Below are positions 53,133 to 61,095 of a DNA stretch of 64,000 bases, piece after piece. Source of the DNA: G020353115 sp964389685 (GTDB taxonomy: Bacteria > Bacteroidota > Bacteroidia > Bacteroidales > VadinHA17); the NCBI GenBank assembly GCA_964389685.1, contig CAYMFM010000015.1, positions 1 through 64,000 on the forward strand, read 5' to 3'. The notes under the pieces were generated by a model. That model had not been told where the DNA came from. It worked only from the letters and a program-made list of their open reading frames with translations, and did not search any database. The first letter of the stretch is position 1; every line of letters starts with the position of its first letter. The translations under genes were made by a program, and so were the position numbers.

Positions 53133-54233
53133 TTAATACGGATTCTCATAACCACATCGTTTCAATTCATGACTTAATTCTACTGAAATCTGATTCGCTT
53201 CCTCTTCGGATAATGTATACCTGTTTTTTCTATAATCTTTGTTTTGCCTGAGAAAATTGAGTATTACCTGTTCCTGTTCTGAGGAAAAAGTCAGGCCCAT
53301 TTGATCATACAGGGTTTTGAGTACGTGCAGCGGATCAGCTTCAAACTCCTCAAATTTTACCTCACTATAGCTGTTCTCCGGGAGTGAATCCAGGGATTTT
53401 CTGATGTTATTCATCATCGTTTTATAAACGGCAATCACTTCAGAAAACGGTGGATCGGAATGATATTGCCGCAGACAATTCTGTCTTCCAACAATTCTCC
53501 ACATGTGCCGTGTGGAGGGAATGACAACGTATGGATTTCGGTAAATGTGGATGAAATAGGCATTTGGGAACATCTTTTTTAACAGCTCGATTCGCAGGGA
53601 ATGGAATGGATTTTTAAACAGGATCCTTTTTTTGTATTGAAAAACAAGTTTCGTATAAAACAATTTAAAGGAATCGATCCATGCGTTGAGTTGAGTTGTA
53701 TCCGGGACGAAGGTAGAATAACCGGAGAGAAAATAGCTTTGGTTTTTAGGAAAGATCAGTTTTTCAAGGGGTGAATGCATGCTCATTTTCAAAATCGCAT
53801 ATTCATCCTCTTGTGGCTCATCAAAACCAAGCTTAACCTGATCCATCGGACGAACACTTTCCAGCATGCGGGTCATAATGGGTTTAAAATATCGTCTGGA
53901 AACCAAAAAATTATCGGGAACGGACACCTGAAAAACCGTCGGGGATGCAAATCGTTCATCCAGGTTTAACAATTGATGGAGATAGGTGCTCCCCGTCCTC
54001 CAATGTCCAATGATGAAAATCGGATCATCAGGTGGCTGAAAATTCTTTATCTTTTCTCTGAGCCGTTTTTTCTCGAGAGAGGAGAGGAAAGATGACCAGA
54101 CTCCTCCTTGCAATAAAAAAAGGACGCGGAATAGGTATTTTGGACGATAGGATAATTCATTCCGCCTGAGCAGTCGAAAAAAATGGCTCAATTTTATTCC
54201 GGCAAGGAGGTAAGAATGTTTCATCACTACCAA
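53133..54233 (-). CDS. sulfotransferase family protein
   Basis: The ~366-residue protein has the PAPS 5'-phosphosulfate loop PIFIIGHWRTGSTYLHQLL (residues ~71-89) and the 3'-phosphate region with IYRNPYVVIPSTRHMW. The general length and the C-terminal KDYRKNRYTLSEEE segment match the Sulfotransfer_3 type found in lipid and polyketide loci. It could sulfate a hydroxyl of the pathway product; in polyketide systems related domains activate a beta-hydroxyl for elimination. It lies 87 bp after the ACP gene. Confidence 0.88.
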   Translation of the reverse strand: MVVMKHSYLLAGIKLSHFFRLLRRNELSYRPKYLFRVLFLLQGGVWSSFLSSLEKKRLREKIKNFQPPDDPIFIIGHWRTGSTYLHQLLNLDERFASPTVFQVSVPDNFLVSRRYFKPIMTRMLESVRPMDQVKLGFDEPQEDEYAILKMSMHSPLEKLIFPKNQSYFLSGYSTFVPDTTQLNAWIDSFKLFYTKLVFQYKKRILFKNPFHSLRIELLKKMFPNAYFIHIYRNPYVVIPSTRHMWRIVGRQNCLRQYHSDPPFSEVIAVYKTMMNNIRKSLDSLPENSYSEVKFEEFEADPLHVLKTLYDQMGLTFSSEQEQVILNFLRQNKDYRKNRYTLSEEEANQISVELSHELKRCGYENPY

Positions 54234-54320
54234 AAATTAACTCGATATGTCAGACCAGGTATGGGCCGTGAGAATTATGCAGAAGAAATGTGGATCAGAC
54301 AACCTGATGAAGAATGAATA

Positions 54321-54605
54321 TTATTCTATATGTGCTAATTCTTTGGCAACAAATTCAGCGATTGTATCAATGGATTCCAGCACGGTACGTGCCAGGTTTT
54401 GATCGGCAATTCTGACATTATATTTTCGTTGTACAGCCATGACAATCTCGATAGCATCAATGGAATCCAAACCCAGAATATTGTCCCTGGCAAACAGCGG
54501 ATCGCCGGTATTAATATTTTCTGGTTTAACGTGTTGTATATTTAACGCTTCGATAATCAGGGCTTTAATTTCATCCTTCAAACCGGAAATATTCACCTGA
54601 TTCAT
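54321..54605 (-). CDS. acyl carrier protein
   Basis: The 94-residue ACP has the phosphopantetheine site Ser48 in ILGLDSIDAIEIVMAV, a four-helix pattern and an acidic surface. The N-terminus is slightly long. It would carry the growing or transferred acyl group for the BtrH-like protein encoded 24 bp upstream and the ligase downstream. Its activation needs a phosphopantetheinyl transferase; the AcpS-like protein in this locus has lost a key residue. Confidence 0.93.
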   Translation of the reverse strand: MNQVNISGLKDEIKALIIEALNIQHVKPENINTGDPLFARDNILGLDSIDAIEIVMAVQRKYNVRIADQNLARTVLESIDTIAEFVAKELAHIE

Positions 54606-54629
54606 TCCTGCTTCAGTTTTACACTATTC

Positions 54630-55631
54630 TTACACCGTTTTACTCAAATCCTGAAAGAATGCTTTTTCAAGATCACCTCTTTCTCTGATGAGGTTACTCA
54701 ACTCTTTCAGGTTACTTTCACCCAATTCTCTTTTTTTCCCAATTTTGGCTGCAATATAAGAAATGTTCCGCCAACCGTCACCAATTTCCATCATTCTTTT
54801 CGACATATCGGAGAGAGCGGGGCTATTTAAAATACCGGATGCTTGTTGTAAAAAGGTAGCATACATGTAACGAAATCCGGCTCCTCCTGTTCCCTGATCC
54901 TCCAGCAAGATATTAATCTTCATTACTTCATGGGAAAGGTGTTCAATATCCCTGGCTAACCTGGGCCACTCCATGATTTTATCTGCAAACCGGTATATTC
55001 CTTTGACACCGATAAAGGGTACCGGCAGTTTCAGCATGTTGTAACAGGCACTTTTTATCCCTGTTACGATCGCTTTTTCAAAGGGTACTTCGCCGGTGAT
55101 TTTTTCCGGGTAGAAGAGGAATCCTTTTGGAGCCATGTTGCCACCAGCAAAACGGGCTTTTCTCATGAGCTCGAAGTCCAGTTCGACAATTTGTGGATAA
55201 TAACTGTCGCTCAGAATATAATTTACCCCGTTTTTTCCGATTACAGTAATGTAGTGAACATTGATATGGACCCGTTGCCACTCCGGAATGTATTTCATGT
55301 AAAAGAAATCAACCTGGGCACCGGTGGCAATATTTTGCTCAAGAAGGGAGTCCAATGCTTCAATACCGGATTTTTGATTGCGGAATTTATGGGTCTTGAA
55401 TGAAATGCCCAGGCGTTTTGCCACATTTGTCCGGATATGACCGGGACGATTCCGTACGATGAAGGTAGGAAAAGTGAAGAAAGGGGTATTAATGTATCCG
55501 AAGAATATTCCCCCGGCAATACCAAATACCAGCGGTTCGGTAATTTCCAGGCCAGCATGGTTTAACAGGCTGGCAACTGTACCGGATTCACAATGTGCCC
55601 CCATTCTATGTTCAAAATGGACTTTACTCAT
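54630..55631 (-). CDS. BtrH-like ACP-dependent acyltransferase
   Basis: The 333-residue protein has a BtrH N-terminal domain (papain-like fold) with Cys14 in HRMGAHCESGTVASL, His126 in VHINVHYITVIG and Asp142 in LSDSYYP as a likely triad, followed by a DUF4872-type helical C-terminal domain (about residues 200-333). BtrH of butirosin moves an aminoacyl group from the ACP BtrI to an aminoglycoside. Here an acyl group on the adjacent ACP could be moved to an unknown acceptor. Its ATG shares a base with the stop of the XRE-like gene (TAATG), so translation is coupled. Confidence 0.85.
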   Translation of the reverse strand: MSKVHFEHRMGAHCESGTVASLLNHAGLEITEPLVFGIAGGIFFGYINTPFFTFPTFIVRNRPGHIRTNVAKRLGISFKTHKFRNQKSGIEALDSLLEQNIATGAQVDFFYMKYIPEWQRVHINVHYITVIGKNGVNYILSDSYYPQIVELDFELMRKARFAGGNMAPKGFLFYPEKITGEVPFEKAIVTGIKSACYNMLKLPVPFIGVKGIYRFADKIMEWPRLARDIEHLSHEVMKINILLEDQGTGGAGFRYMYATFLQQASGILNSPALSDMSKRMMEIGDGWRNISYIAAKIGKKRELGESNLKELSNLIRERGDLEKAFFQDLSKTV

Positions 55632-56104
55632 TACTGCTTCGATTCAATTTTAGTTACTACAAATGTCGGGTTCTTTGTATTTAACTGGTTGATATCTAAT
55701 GTTGAGCGTTCCTCTTCCCGGGTGATTAATATCTGGAAGAAGTTTGCAACAGGGATATCAAACACCTCTGCAAATTTACTCAACAGGGGGAGACGGATCT
55801 TGTTAAAAAACTCAGGTTTCAGGTATTTTTTAAGTTTAACACGCCGAATATGCACACGTGCTGCCAGATCGGCAATGCTCAGATCCTGTAACGTCATGTA
55901 ATATTCAATCGGACTGATTTTCCCTTCTATAACCTTTGTTCTCAATGACAATTCCAGGTTTTTTTGCTTCAGGTAATAATCATCCAGATAATTTTTTGAC
56001 AGGTACGATCCGGAAATAATCGGACCATATTGCTGATCTTCTTTCTCAACATAATAGATATGTTGCTGTGGTTTATAATCCACGTAAAGATCTTTCTCTT
56101 TCAT
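55631..56104 (-). CDS. XRE-like helix-turn-helix regulator of the acyl operon
   Basis: The 157-residue protein has an unusual N-terminal ~60 residues (charged, Tyr-rich, YYVEKEDQQYGPIISG) and an HTH_3-like region at about 70-125 (LQDLSIADLAARVHIRRVKL, PLLSKFAEVFDIPVANFFQIL). It is the first gene of the minus-strand operon. A TATTTTTG -7 box lies at 56191-56198, and an 8-bp inverted repeat spanning the promoter could be its own operator. It may autoregulate the operon. Confidence 0.7.
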   Translation of the reverse strand: MKEKDLYVDYKPQQHIYYVEKEDQQYGPIISGSYLSKNYLDDYYLKQKNLELSLRTKVIEGKISPIEYYMTLQDLSIADLAARVHIRRVKLKKYLKPEFFNKIRLPLLSKFAEVFDIPVANFFQILITREEERSTLDINQLNTKNPTFVVTKIESKQ

Positions 56105-56190
56105 AACAACCCGTTATCTGTTTCAAATTTCAATCCCTCAAATAAAGCACTCGTAAACAAAAAACAACACAAAAAAAATAAAAATTATTG

Positions 56191-56198
56191 CAAAAATA
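56191..56198 (-). promoter_or_regulatory. -7 promoter box of the XRE-BtrH-ACP operon
   Basis: The minus strand reads TATTTTTG, an exact TAnnTTTG. The start site would be near 56184, leaving a leader of about 80 nt. Confidence 0.5.
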
Positions 56199-56229
56199 AC
56201 GATTCATGAAATGATTTTATTATCGTTAT
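56196..56229. promoter_or_regulatory. inverted repeat over the operon promoter, candidate operator
   Basis: ATAACGAT (56196-56203) and ATCGTTAT (56222-56229) are perfect 8-bp inverted arms 18 bp apart. They cover the stretch from the -7 box back to where -33 should lie, a natural position for repression by the XRE-like product. Confidence 0.5.
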
Positions 56230-56256
56230 CCCGGGGATTATTAGACTCGGTAATAA

Positions 56257-56498
56257 GTTAACCCGAAAAATTCAAAGAATTTTTCGCCATTTATGGCTGA
56301 CGAAAAGTCAAATTCAAGTATGTCAACTGTTTCACTCAACAGTTATCTTCAAAACTGATGAAAATTTCATACCCAAACTTGAGGGTATTGAATTTGACTT
56401 TTATCAGGGTTAACCCTGACATATATAATTGATAATCAATAGATTTCAATTATGTATCGTCATTATTCATGCATTCAGCATGAATAATTCGGGTTAAC
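56257..56498. repeat. 242-bp composite hairpin element, containing copy R of the 90-bp repeat
   Basis: The element is bounded by GTTAACCCGA (56257-56266) and TCGGGTTAAC (56489-56498). Inside, in order: a 10-bp-stem hairpin with AAA loop (56264-56286), GCCAT/ATGGC (56286-56297), a 15-bp arm pair AAAAGTCAAATTCAA (56303-56317) / TTGAATTTGACTTTT (56388-56402) enclosing smaller hairpins (AACTGTT/AACAGTT, ATACCC/GGGTAT), then the 90-bp repeat 56409-56498. No open frame of note is present. It looks like a non-autonomous mobile element or a structured RNA/DNA element. Confidence 0.8.
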
Positions 56499-56534
56499 AA
56501 ATTTGAATAAAAAAAATTCTGACTCAAATCAGGT

Positions 56535-57635
56535 TTATTTTTTCACCGCTTCAATAATGCTGAAATGGGATACCGTTCGAATGACCCTCTTAAGTTTGAA
56601 ACCGGAGCGTCCCAGGATCTCTTCAAATTCACTGCGCGTCCGCTCTTTACCCCCTGGAGCACCAATCAACATTTGAAGGTCAAAAATTTTCCCAAAGGAT
56701 GGAGCGTTGTCTTCGCTGATCACCACTTCAACGATAAGCAGTTTTCCCGGGTCAGTCATGGCATGATAAATATTTTTCAATAGGGCCACGCATTGATCAT
56801 CATCAAAGGCATGAATGATGCTTTTCAGGACGTAGGTATCTCCTCCTTGCGGAACGGTTTCAAAAAAATCTCCGGGAATAATGGTAACGCGATCCTCCAC
56901 GCCCAGTTTTTCAATGATTTTTCTTGCTCCGTCAACAACGTGGGGAAGATCGAAAAGAACACCTTCCAGTTTTGGATATTCATGAAGAATGATGGATAGC
57001 AGGTATCCGTGTCCTCCACCGATGTCAACCAGTTTCTTCCGCCTGGAAAAATTGTAGGCAGAAAGAACCGTTGCACTTACTATTTCAGACGTTTCAGTCA
57101 TTGCAAGGTTATACAGCCTGTTTTTTTCCGGATATTTCTTTAAATGTTCAAAAATATCCGTTCCCAGTATCTTTACCGCCGCATCCTTACCGGTTTTAAT
57201 ACAGTAATTCATTTCACCAACCATTTGCCAGTTAACCGGAGTCTGCTGGTGGGAAATCATGTTTTTCATCGAGCCAACACCCTCTTTCAATCCCCTGGCA
57301 AGGGGTGTCATTTGGAATGTTTTATTTGGTTTCTCACGAAAGATACCATAGCTGGCAAGAGCCCGTAAAAGCCGGTAGAGATTTTCAGGATTGGTCTTTG
57401 TGAGATCAGCCAGTTCTGTTACAGTTTTTGGTCCGTCAGACAAGCTATCGGCCAGCTCCAGTTCAACGGCTACACCAATTGCACGGGCGATCCAAATAGA
57501 TTGACTAAGTTCAAATATCGCCATACTGTTTGGCCCTATTCTTCTTGCCGTTTTCAACAGACAGTTCTTGATCCTGTCGATACACTTAACCAGTAATGCT
57601 GGTGGAAACCGCGGGATATTAACCTCTTCTTTCAT
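56535..57635 (-). CDS. SAM-dependent O-methyltransferase with dimerisation domain
   Basis: The 366-residue COMT-like enzyme has an N-terminal helical dimerisation domain (about residues 45-115, VAVELELADSLSDGPKTVTE, NLYRLLRALASYGIF), motif I VDIGGGHGYLL (203-213), acidic strand end VLFDLPHVV, and a His-containing LKSIIHAFDDDQC where plant and polyketide O-methyltransferases keep their catalytic His. It would methylate a phenol or similar hydroxyl of the locus product. It lies 77 bp after the C45 gene on the same strand and 36 bp before the composite hairpin element. Confidence 0.88.
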   Translation of the reverse strand: MKEEVNIPRFPPALLVKCIDRIKNCLLKTARRIGPNSMAIFELSQSIWIARAIGVAVELELADSLSDGPKTVTELADLTKTNPENLYRLLRALASYGIFREKPNKTFQMTPLARGLKEGVGSMKNMISHQQTPVNWQMVGEMNYCIKTGKDAAVKILGTDIFEHLKKYPEKNRLYNLAMTETSEIVSATVLSAYNFSRRKKLVDIGGGHGYLLSIILHEYPKLEGVLFDLPHVVDGARKIIEKLGVEDRVTIIPGDFFETVPQGGDTYVLKSIIHAFDDDQCVALLKNIYHAMTDPGKLLIVEVVISEDNAPSFGKIFDLQMLIGAPGGKERTRSEFEEILGRSGFKLKRVIRTVSHFSIIEAVKK

Positions 57636-57712
57636 TCCGGATTGATATAGCGTAGTTCATTAAATAGCCCCCTGTTTTGATGTTAAATTAAGGAAAAATT
57701 GTGTGGGAATCA

Positions 57713-59419
57713 TCATGGACCCTGAGGATTTCTTATCTTTTCCCGGGAATGGCGTAACTTTTCAACGACGTCTCTTCTTTCCTTTAATGTAACGACTTCT
57801 TTTTCAAGAGATTGAGCATAATACCATTCAGCCTGTAGATATTCTTTCCGTGCCATATGGAGATCACCAACTAGTGAATAGACCTGGTAAAAATCGGGAT
57901 TCGAGCGGATAAAAATTTCTGTCTTTTCCAAATTCCAGTTTCCCTTTCCTTTCCTGCGGATGATTTGGTTAATCTCTTTTCGCATGCTCTGGAATATCAA
58001 ATAATTCTGATATTCCTGGCTGAACAGAAAGGTATCAGCAGAAAGTGTCAGGTTGGTATCGATAATTACCCTGTTTTCTGTAAGTGGTGCAAATTTAGTA
58101 AATACATCATCCAGATCATATGCAAGGTATTGGCCCAGTTGGTATGGGTTGGCAGAAATCCAAACCTTCCTTTCTTCCGGTTTAAAAATGATGGAATGAT
58201 GTGCGATCAACTGGTTAATCGCTTTTTCATTTCCCAGACCGATTTTTTTATCATGAATACCATTCCGGTCTCTTAAAATATCTGCCATCTTCTGCGGGGA
58301 GATTCGTTGATATCGATCAATCAGTTCCATTAGCCTCATGGACCGGTATTGAGATGAACTCTCCTCAATGTTTTGAAGATTTAAACTGTCGGTTTTAAAA
58401 AAATCGCTTTGGAAGTGGTTGGCACAGGTAATAAAATTCGTATCGGGAAGGTACAGTGCATATTTATCTGGTGTTTTCTCGATAATGGCTGTTTTGTTGT
58501 CTTCGGCGGATCCGATCATGATGGATTCAGAAACAAAGATCTCAGTCGTGCTGGCTATATTAAAAGCTTCCTCAATGTTTTTAGCATATTGAAGGATCTC
58601 ACGGGTTAAGATGGTTATGGGTGTTTTGGCTTTTCCAGGGATGGTAGATTTTGCAGCATTGATGGTGACCGACAATCCTTTTTCATTCATGCCAGAGACT
58701 GCGCCGATCATACCCCCCCAGGTTACCGTCATAAACCGGTATCCCTGGTCGGGATTGGTAAATGAGATAATCTTGTTTTTAGCAAAATCATCTCCAAAAT
58801 AGAAATCAAAATTCCTGCCATGGATGAGCGATGAGTCTGAGGATTTCCCATTCCATACAGAAAAGGAGGTGCATTCGACAAGCTGGAAATCCTGTAATGC
58901 ATGACCCATATCATGTGCTGCATGATAATTCAGGATCCGCTGGTAGGCATTGCCGATATAATCAAACTCATGGGAAGCTGAAAGCGAAACACCATAGATT
59001 TCATTCAAAAATTCAGGCTTTATATATTTGTCCAGGTCCCTGTTAAACCAGCTGATAAAAATTTTGAGGAACCGGAGATATAGTTTTGAGGGAACGATGT
59101 GTTCAATTTGCTGAATGAAATATTGTTCCTGTTCATGGATCAGTTCACGCGTAAGTTTTCCGTTAAACACCCCTCTTTCGAATGCACTGCCTTCGGTATA
59201 GAGTTCATAGATCCCCGCACTGTTTTTCTTTAACCAGTTGTTCTTAATTCTGAATACCCCGTCAACGGATTGTGTTATCTCCAATTCAGTAATGCCTGTA
59301 TCGGCGGGAGAGGGACAGGGAAGAGTTGTAACTTTCTGCAGGATGAATAGTCCGACAATCATTACGATCAGTATCGTCCCCAGGGTAGCTCCTATCCATT
59401 TAATAATGCGTTTCATCAC
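57713..59419 (-). CDS. C45-family autoproteolytic acyltransferase/hydrolase
   Basis: The 568-residue protein has an N-terminal membrane anchor (about residues 8-27) and an Ntn-hydrolase domain whose new N-terminal Cys would be C183 in LVECTSFSVWNG, followed by GRNFDFYFGDDF, the usual C45 pattern. A TPR-like helical tail lies at about 510-560. Relatives (acyl-CoA:6-APA acyltransferase, and C45 proteins of flexirubin-type loci) move or remove acyl groups. It is membrane-tethered and probably acts at or beyond the inner membrane. The FAD-enzyme gene is 2 bp upstream. Confidence 0.87.
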   Translation of the reverse strand: MMKRIIKWIGATLGTILIVMIVGLFILQKVTTLPCPSPADTGITELEITQSVDGVFRIKNNWLKKNSAGIYELYTEGSAFERGVFNGKLTRELIHEQEQYFIQQIEHIVPSKLYLRFLKIFISWFNRDLDKYIKPEFLNEIYGVSLSASHEFDYIGNAYQRILNYHAAHDMGHALQDFQLVECTSFSVWNGKSSDSSLIHGRNFDFYFGDDFAKNKIISFTNPDQGYRFMTVTWGGMIGAVSGMNEKGLSVTINAAKSTIPGKAKTPITILTREILQYAKNIEEAFNIASTTEIFVSESIMIGSAEDNKTAIIEKTPDKYALYLPDTNFITCANHFQSDFFKTDSLNLQNIEESSSQYRSMRLMELIDRYQRISPQKMADILRDRNGIHDKKIGLGNEKAINQLIAHHSIIFKPEERKVWISANPYQLGQYLAYDLDDVFTKFAPLTENRVIIDTNLTLSADTFLFSQEYQNYLIFQSMRKEINQIIRRKGKGNWNLEKTEIFIRSNPDFYQVYSLVGDLHMARKEYLQAEWYYAQSLEKEVVTLKERRDVVEKLRHSREKIRNPQGP

Positions 59420-59421
59420 GT

Positions 59422-60933
59422 TCAGTAGTTTAGTATTTTGTCAATCAGTGAGGGTGATTTCATAAACTCGGAGCAGGTCAGAATAGAGCTGATGGTAACC
59501 CCAAGGATACCGTGCAGGTCAAGATTTTGTCCGGCCAGGAAAAGGTTTGGAATTTTTGTTCGGGGTGAAATGAATGTTTGCAGTGGGTTTCTGCAGTCTT
59601 TCATGACACCATATATTGATCCATCTTTTGTTCCCAGGTAATCCCGAAATGTTAAGGGGGAAGAGGTGGTAAAAGAAACGACATTATCCGATAGTCCGGG
59701 AATAATCTCTTCCGCGGCTTTGATTAGTTTTAATCCCTTCTGCTGTTTGAATTCGAGATAATCTTTGCCTCTGTCACCAGGCCTGGATACCGTATTAAAT
59801 GTATTGCTCCACCTGTTTACATCTGAAAAATTCATATAGCTCATGAGGGTAATCCCCTCAGCAAACCCATCAGGCCCTCTGTTGGGTGACATAAAAACAA
59901 CCACTACCATGGGCCAGTTGTCTTCCCGGTAGCGATGGCAATTCCACACATTATTCTGCCGGTAATGATACCGGTTGTAATTCCAGAATTCGAGGAAACT
60001 TTTTTTCAGGATTGCATTAACGATAAATACTGAAGTCGTATTTTGCAGGGATTTGATCCGTTTTTTATATGATTTTCTGATCATCCCCGGATCGATCATT
60101 TCCATGGTTTCGGCAGGGTGAATATTGGATATGAATTGATCAGCCTTAAGTTGCTGCTCATTTTCGAGAACGACAGACTCGATCATTCCGTTTTTTACCA
60201 CGAACTTTTCAACAGCTGTATTCAAATAAAAGACTCCCCGGTTTTGTTTTATCAGTTTCATCAGATGAGTGGCAATTTGTGAGCCCCCACCTTCACATCT
60301 CCATGCACTTTCAATATACGAATTGTTAATCAGAGCATGCAAATAGAAAGGAGCCGTCTCGGGTTCTCCGGCATACAAAGGATTGGTCGCTGCCAGTACC
60401 ATCTGTAATTTTTGATTGGAGGTGATTGAATCAATATACTCCTTTGCATTCAGCTCTTCAAATGTGGCTCCAAGTTCTTTTTTTCTTCTATTGGTCAGAT
60501 TGTATAATGGGAAATAACCACACATCTCATGCAATTTGTCAATATACCGGGTTAATGCCCTCTTTTCACCCGGGAAAAAGGGGAGAAGATTATGGATGAA
60601 ACGGTTGTGACCCTGGGAAAGGGGGTATTCATTCTGATCACCGGAAAAGGTTATCCGGTCAAATCCGTTCTCATCCAGCCTGCTAACCTTTAGATTGTCA
60701 TGTATTTCTACATATTTGAAAAGCTGGTAAAGGTTTTGCCCGGGTGCAAAGCCTCCAAAATAGTGTACCCCGACGTCAAACCTGACACCATCCCTGACAT
60801 AGGTTTGTAATGCCCCCCCGATTTTGTCATTCTTTTCAACCAGGCACACCTTATACCCTTCCTTACTCAGAATGGCACCGCATAGCAAACCTCCCAGTCC
60901 GCTTCCAACAACTATTACATCATACTTTTTCAT
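59422..60933 (-). CDS. phytoene-desaturase-like FAD-dependent oxidoreductase
   Basis: The 503-residue protein has the FAD dinucleotide motif YDVIVVGSGLGGLLCGAIL (GxGxxG, residues 10-15) and VEKNDKIGGALQT. The C-terminal FAD contact is NLFLAGQNLDLHG. It belongs to the carotenoid desaturase/isomerase-like (CrtI/CrtISO) superfamily, members of which occur in aryl-polyene and flexirubin loci. It could desaturate or isomerise a polyene or lipid chain. It is the first gene of a transcript with C45 and probably the O-methyltransferase. Confidence 0.87.
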   Translation of the reverse strand: MKKYDVIVVGSGLGGLLCGAILSKEGYKVCLVEKNDKIGGALQTYVRDGVRFDVGVHYFGGFAPGQNLYQLFKYVEIHDNLKVSRLDENGFDRITFSGDQNEYPLSQGHNRFIHNLLPFFPGEKRALTRYIDKLHEMCGYFPLYNLTNRRKKELGATFEELNAKEYIDSITSNQKLQMVLAATNPLYAGEPETAPFYLHALINNSYIESAWRCEGGGSQIATHLMKLIKQNRGVFYLNTAVEKFVVKNGMIESVVLENEQQLKADQFISNIHPAETMEMIDPGMIRKSYKKRIKSLQNTTSVFIVNAILKKSFLEFWNYNRYHYRQNNVWNCHRYREDNWPMVVVVFMSPNRGPDGFAEGITLMSYMNFSDVNRWSNTFNTVSRPGDRGKDYLEFKQQKGLKLIKAAEEIIPGLSDNVVSFTTSSPLTFRDYLGTKDGSIYGVMKDCRNPLQTFISPRTKIPNLFLAGQNLDLHGILGVTISSILTCSEFMKSPSLIDKILNY

Positions 60934-60998
60934 TTTAGGCTCTTTCCACTATAGTAAGGATTTTCTGATTTACAATCAATTGTGTTATCTTTTTAACG

Positions 60999-61061
60999 GA
61001 TAACCGGTTAAAATGCGTTCCTAATATAATGAATTCAGATCAATTAATTTTTCCGGTTATC
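60999..61061. promoter_or_regulatory. inverted repeat in the divergent FAD-enzyme / GT2 region
   Basis: GATAACCGG (60999-61007) and CCGGTTATC (61053-61061) form perfect 9-bp arms 45 bp apart, inside the 162-bp region between two divergent genes. A further CCGGT lies at 61071-61075. It may be a paired operator coordinating the two transcripts. Confidence 0.4.
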
Positions 61062-61083
61062 TGTGAAAAACCGGTGATAAGAT

Positions 61084-61091
61084 TATTTTTG
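61084..61091 (+). promoter_or_regulatory. -7 box overlapping the GT2 start region
   Basis: TATTTTTG is an exact TAnnTTTG only 4 bp before ATG 61096. If used, transcription would start at or next to the ATG, giving a leaderless mRNA. Confidence 0.35.
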
Positions 61092-61095
61092 TAGC

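Noticed and set aside
56257..56498. CRISPR array or tRNA cluster
   Set aside because: There are no equally spaced direct repeats and no tRNA cloverleaf with CCA-end pairing; the structure is nested inverted repeats.
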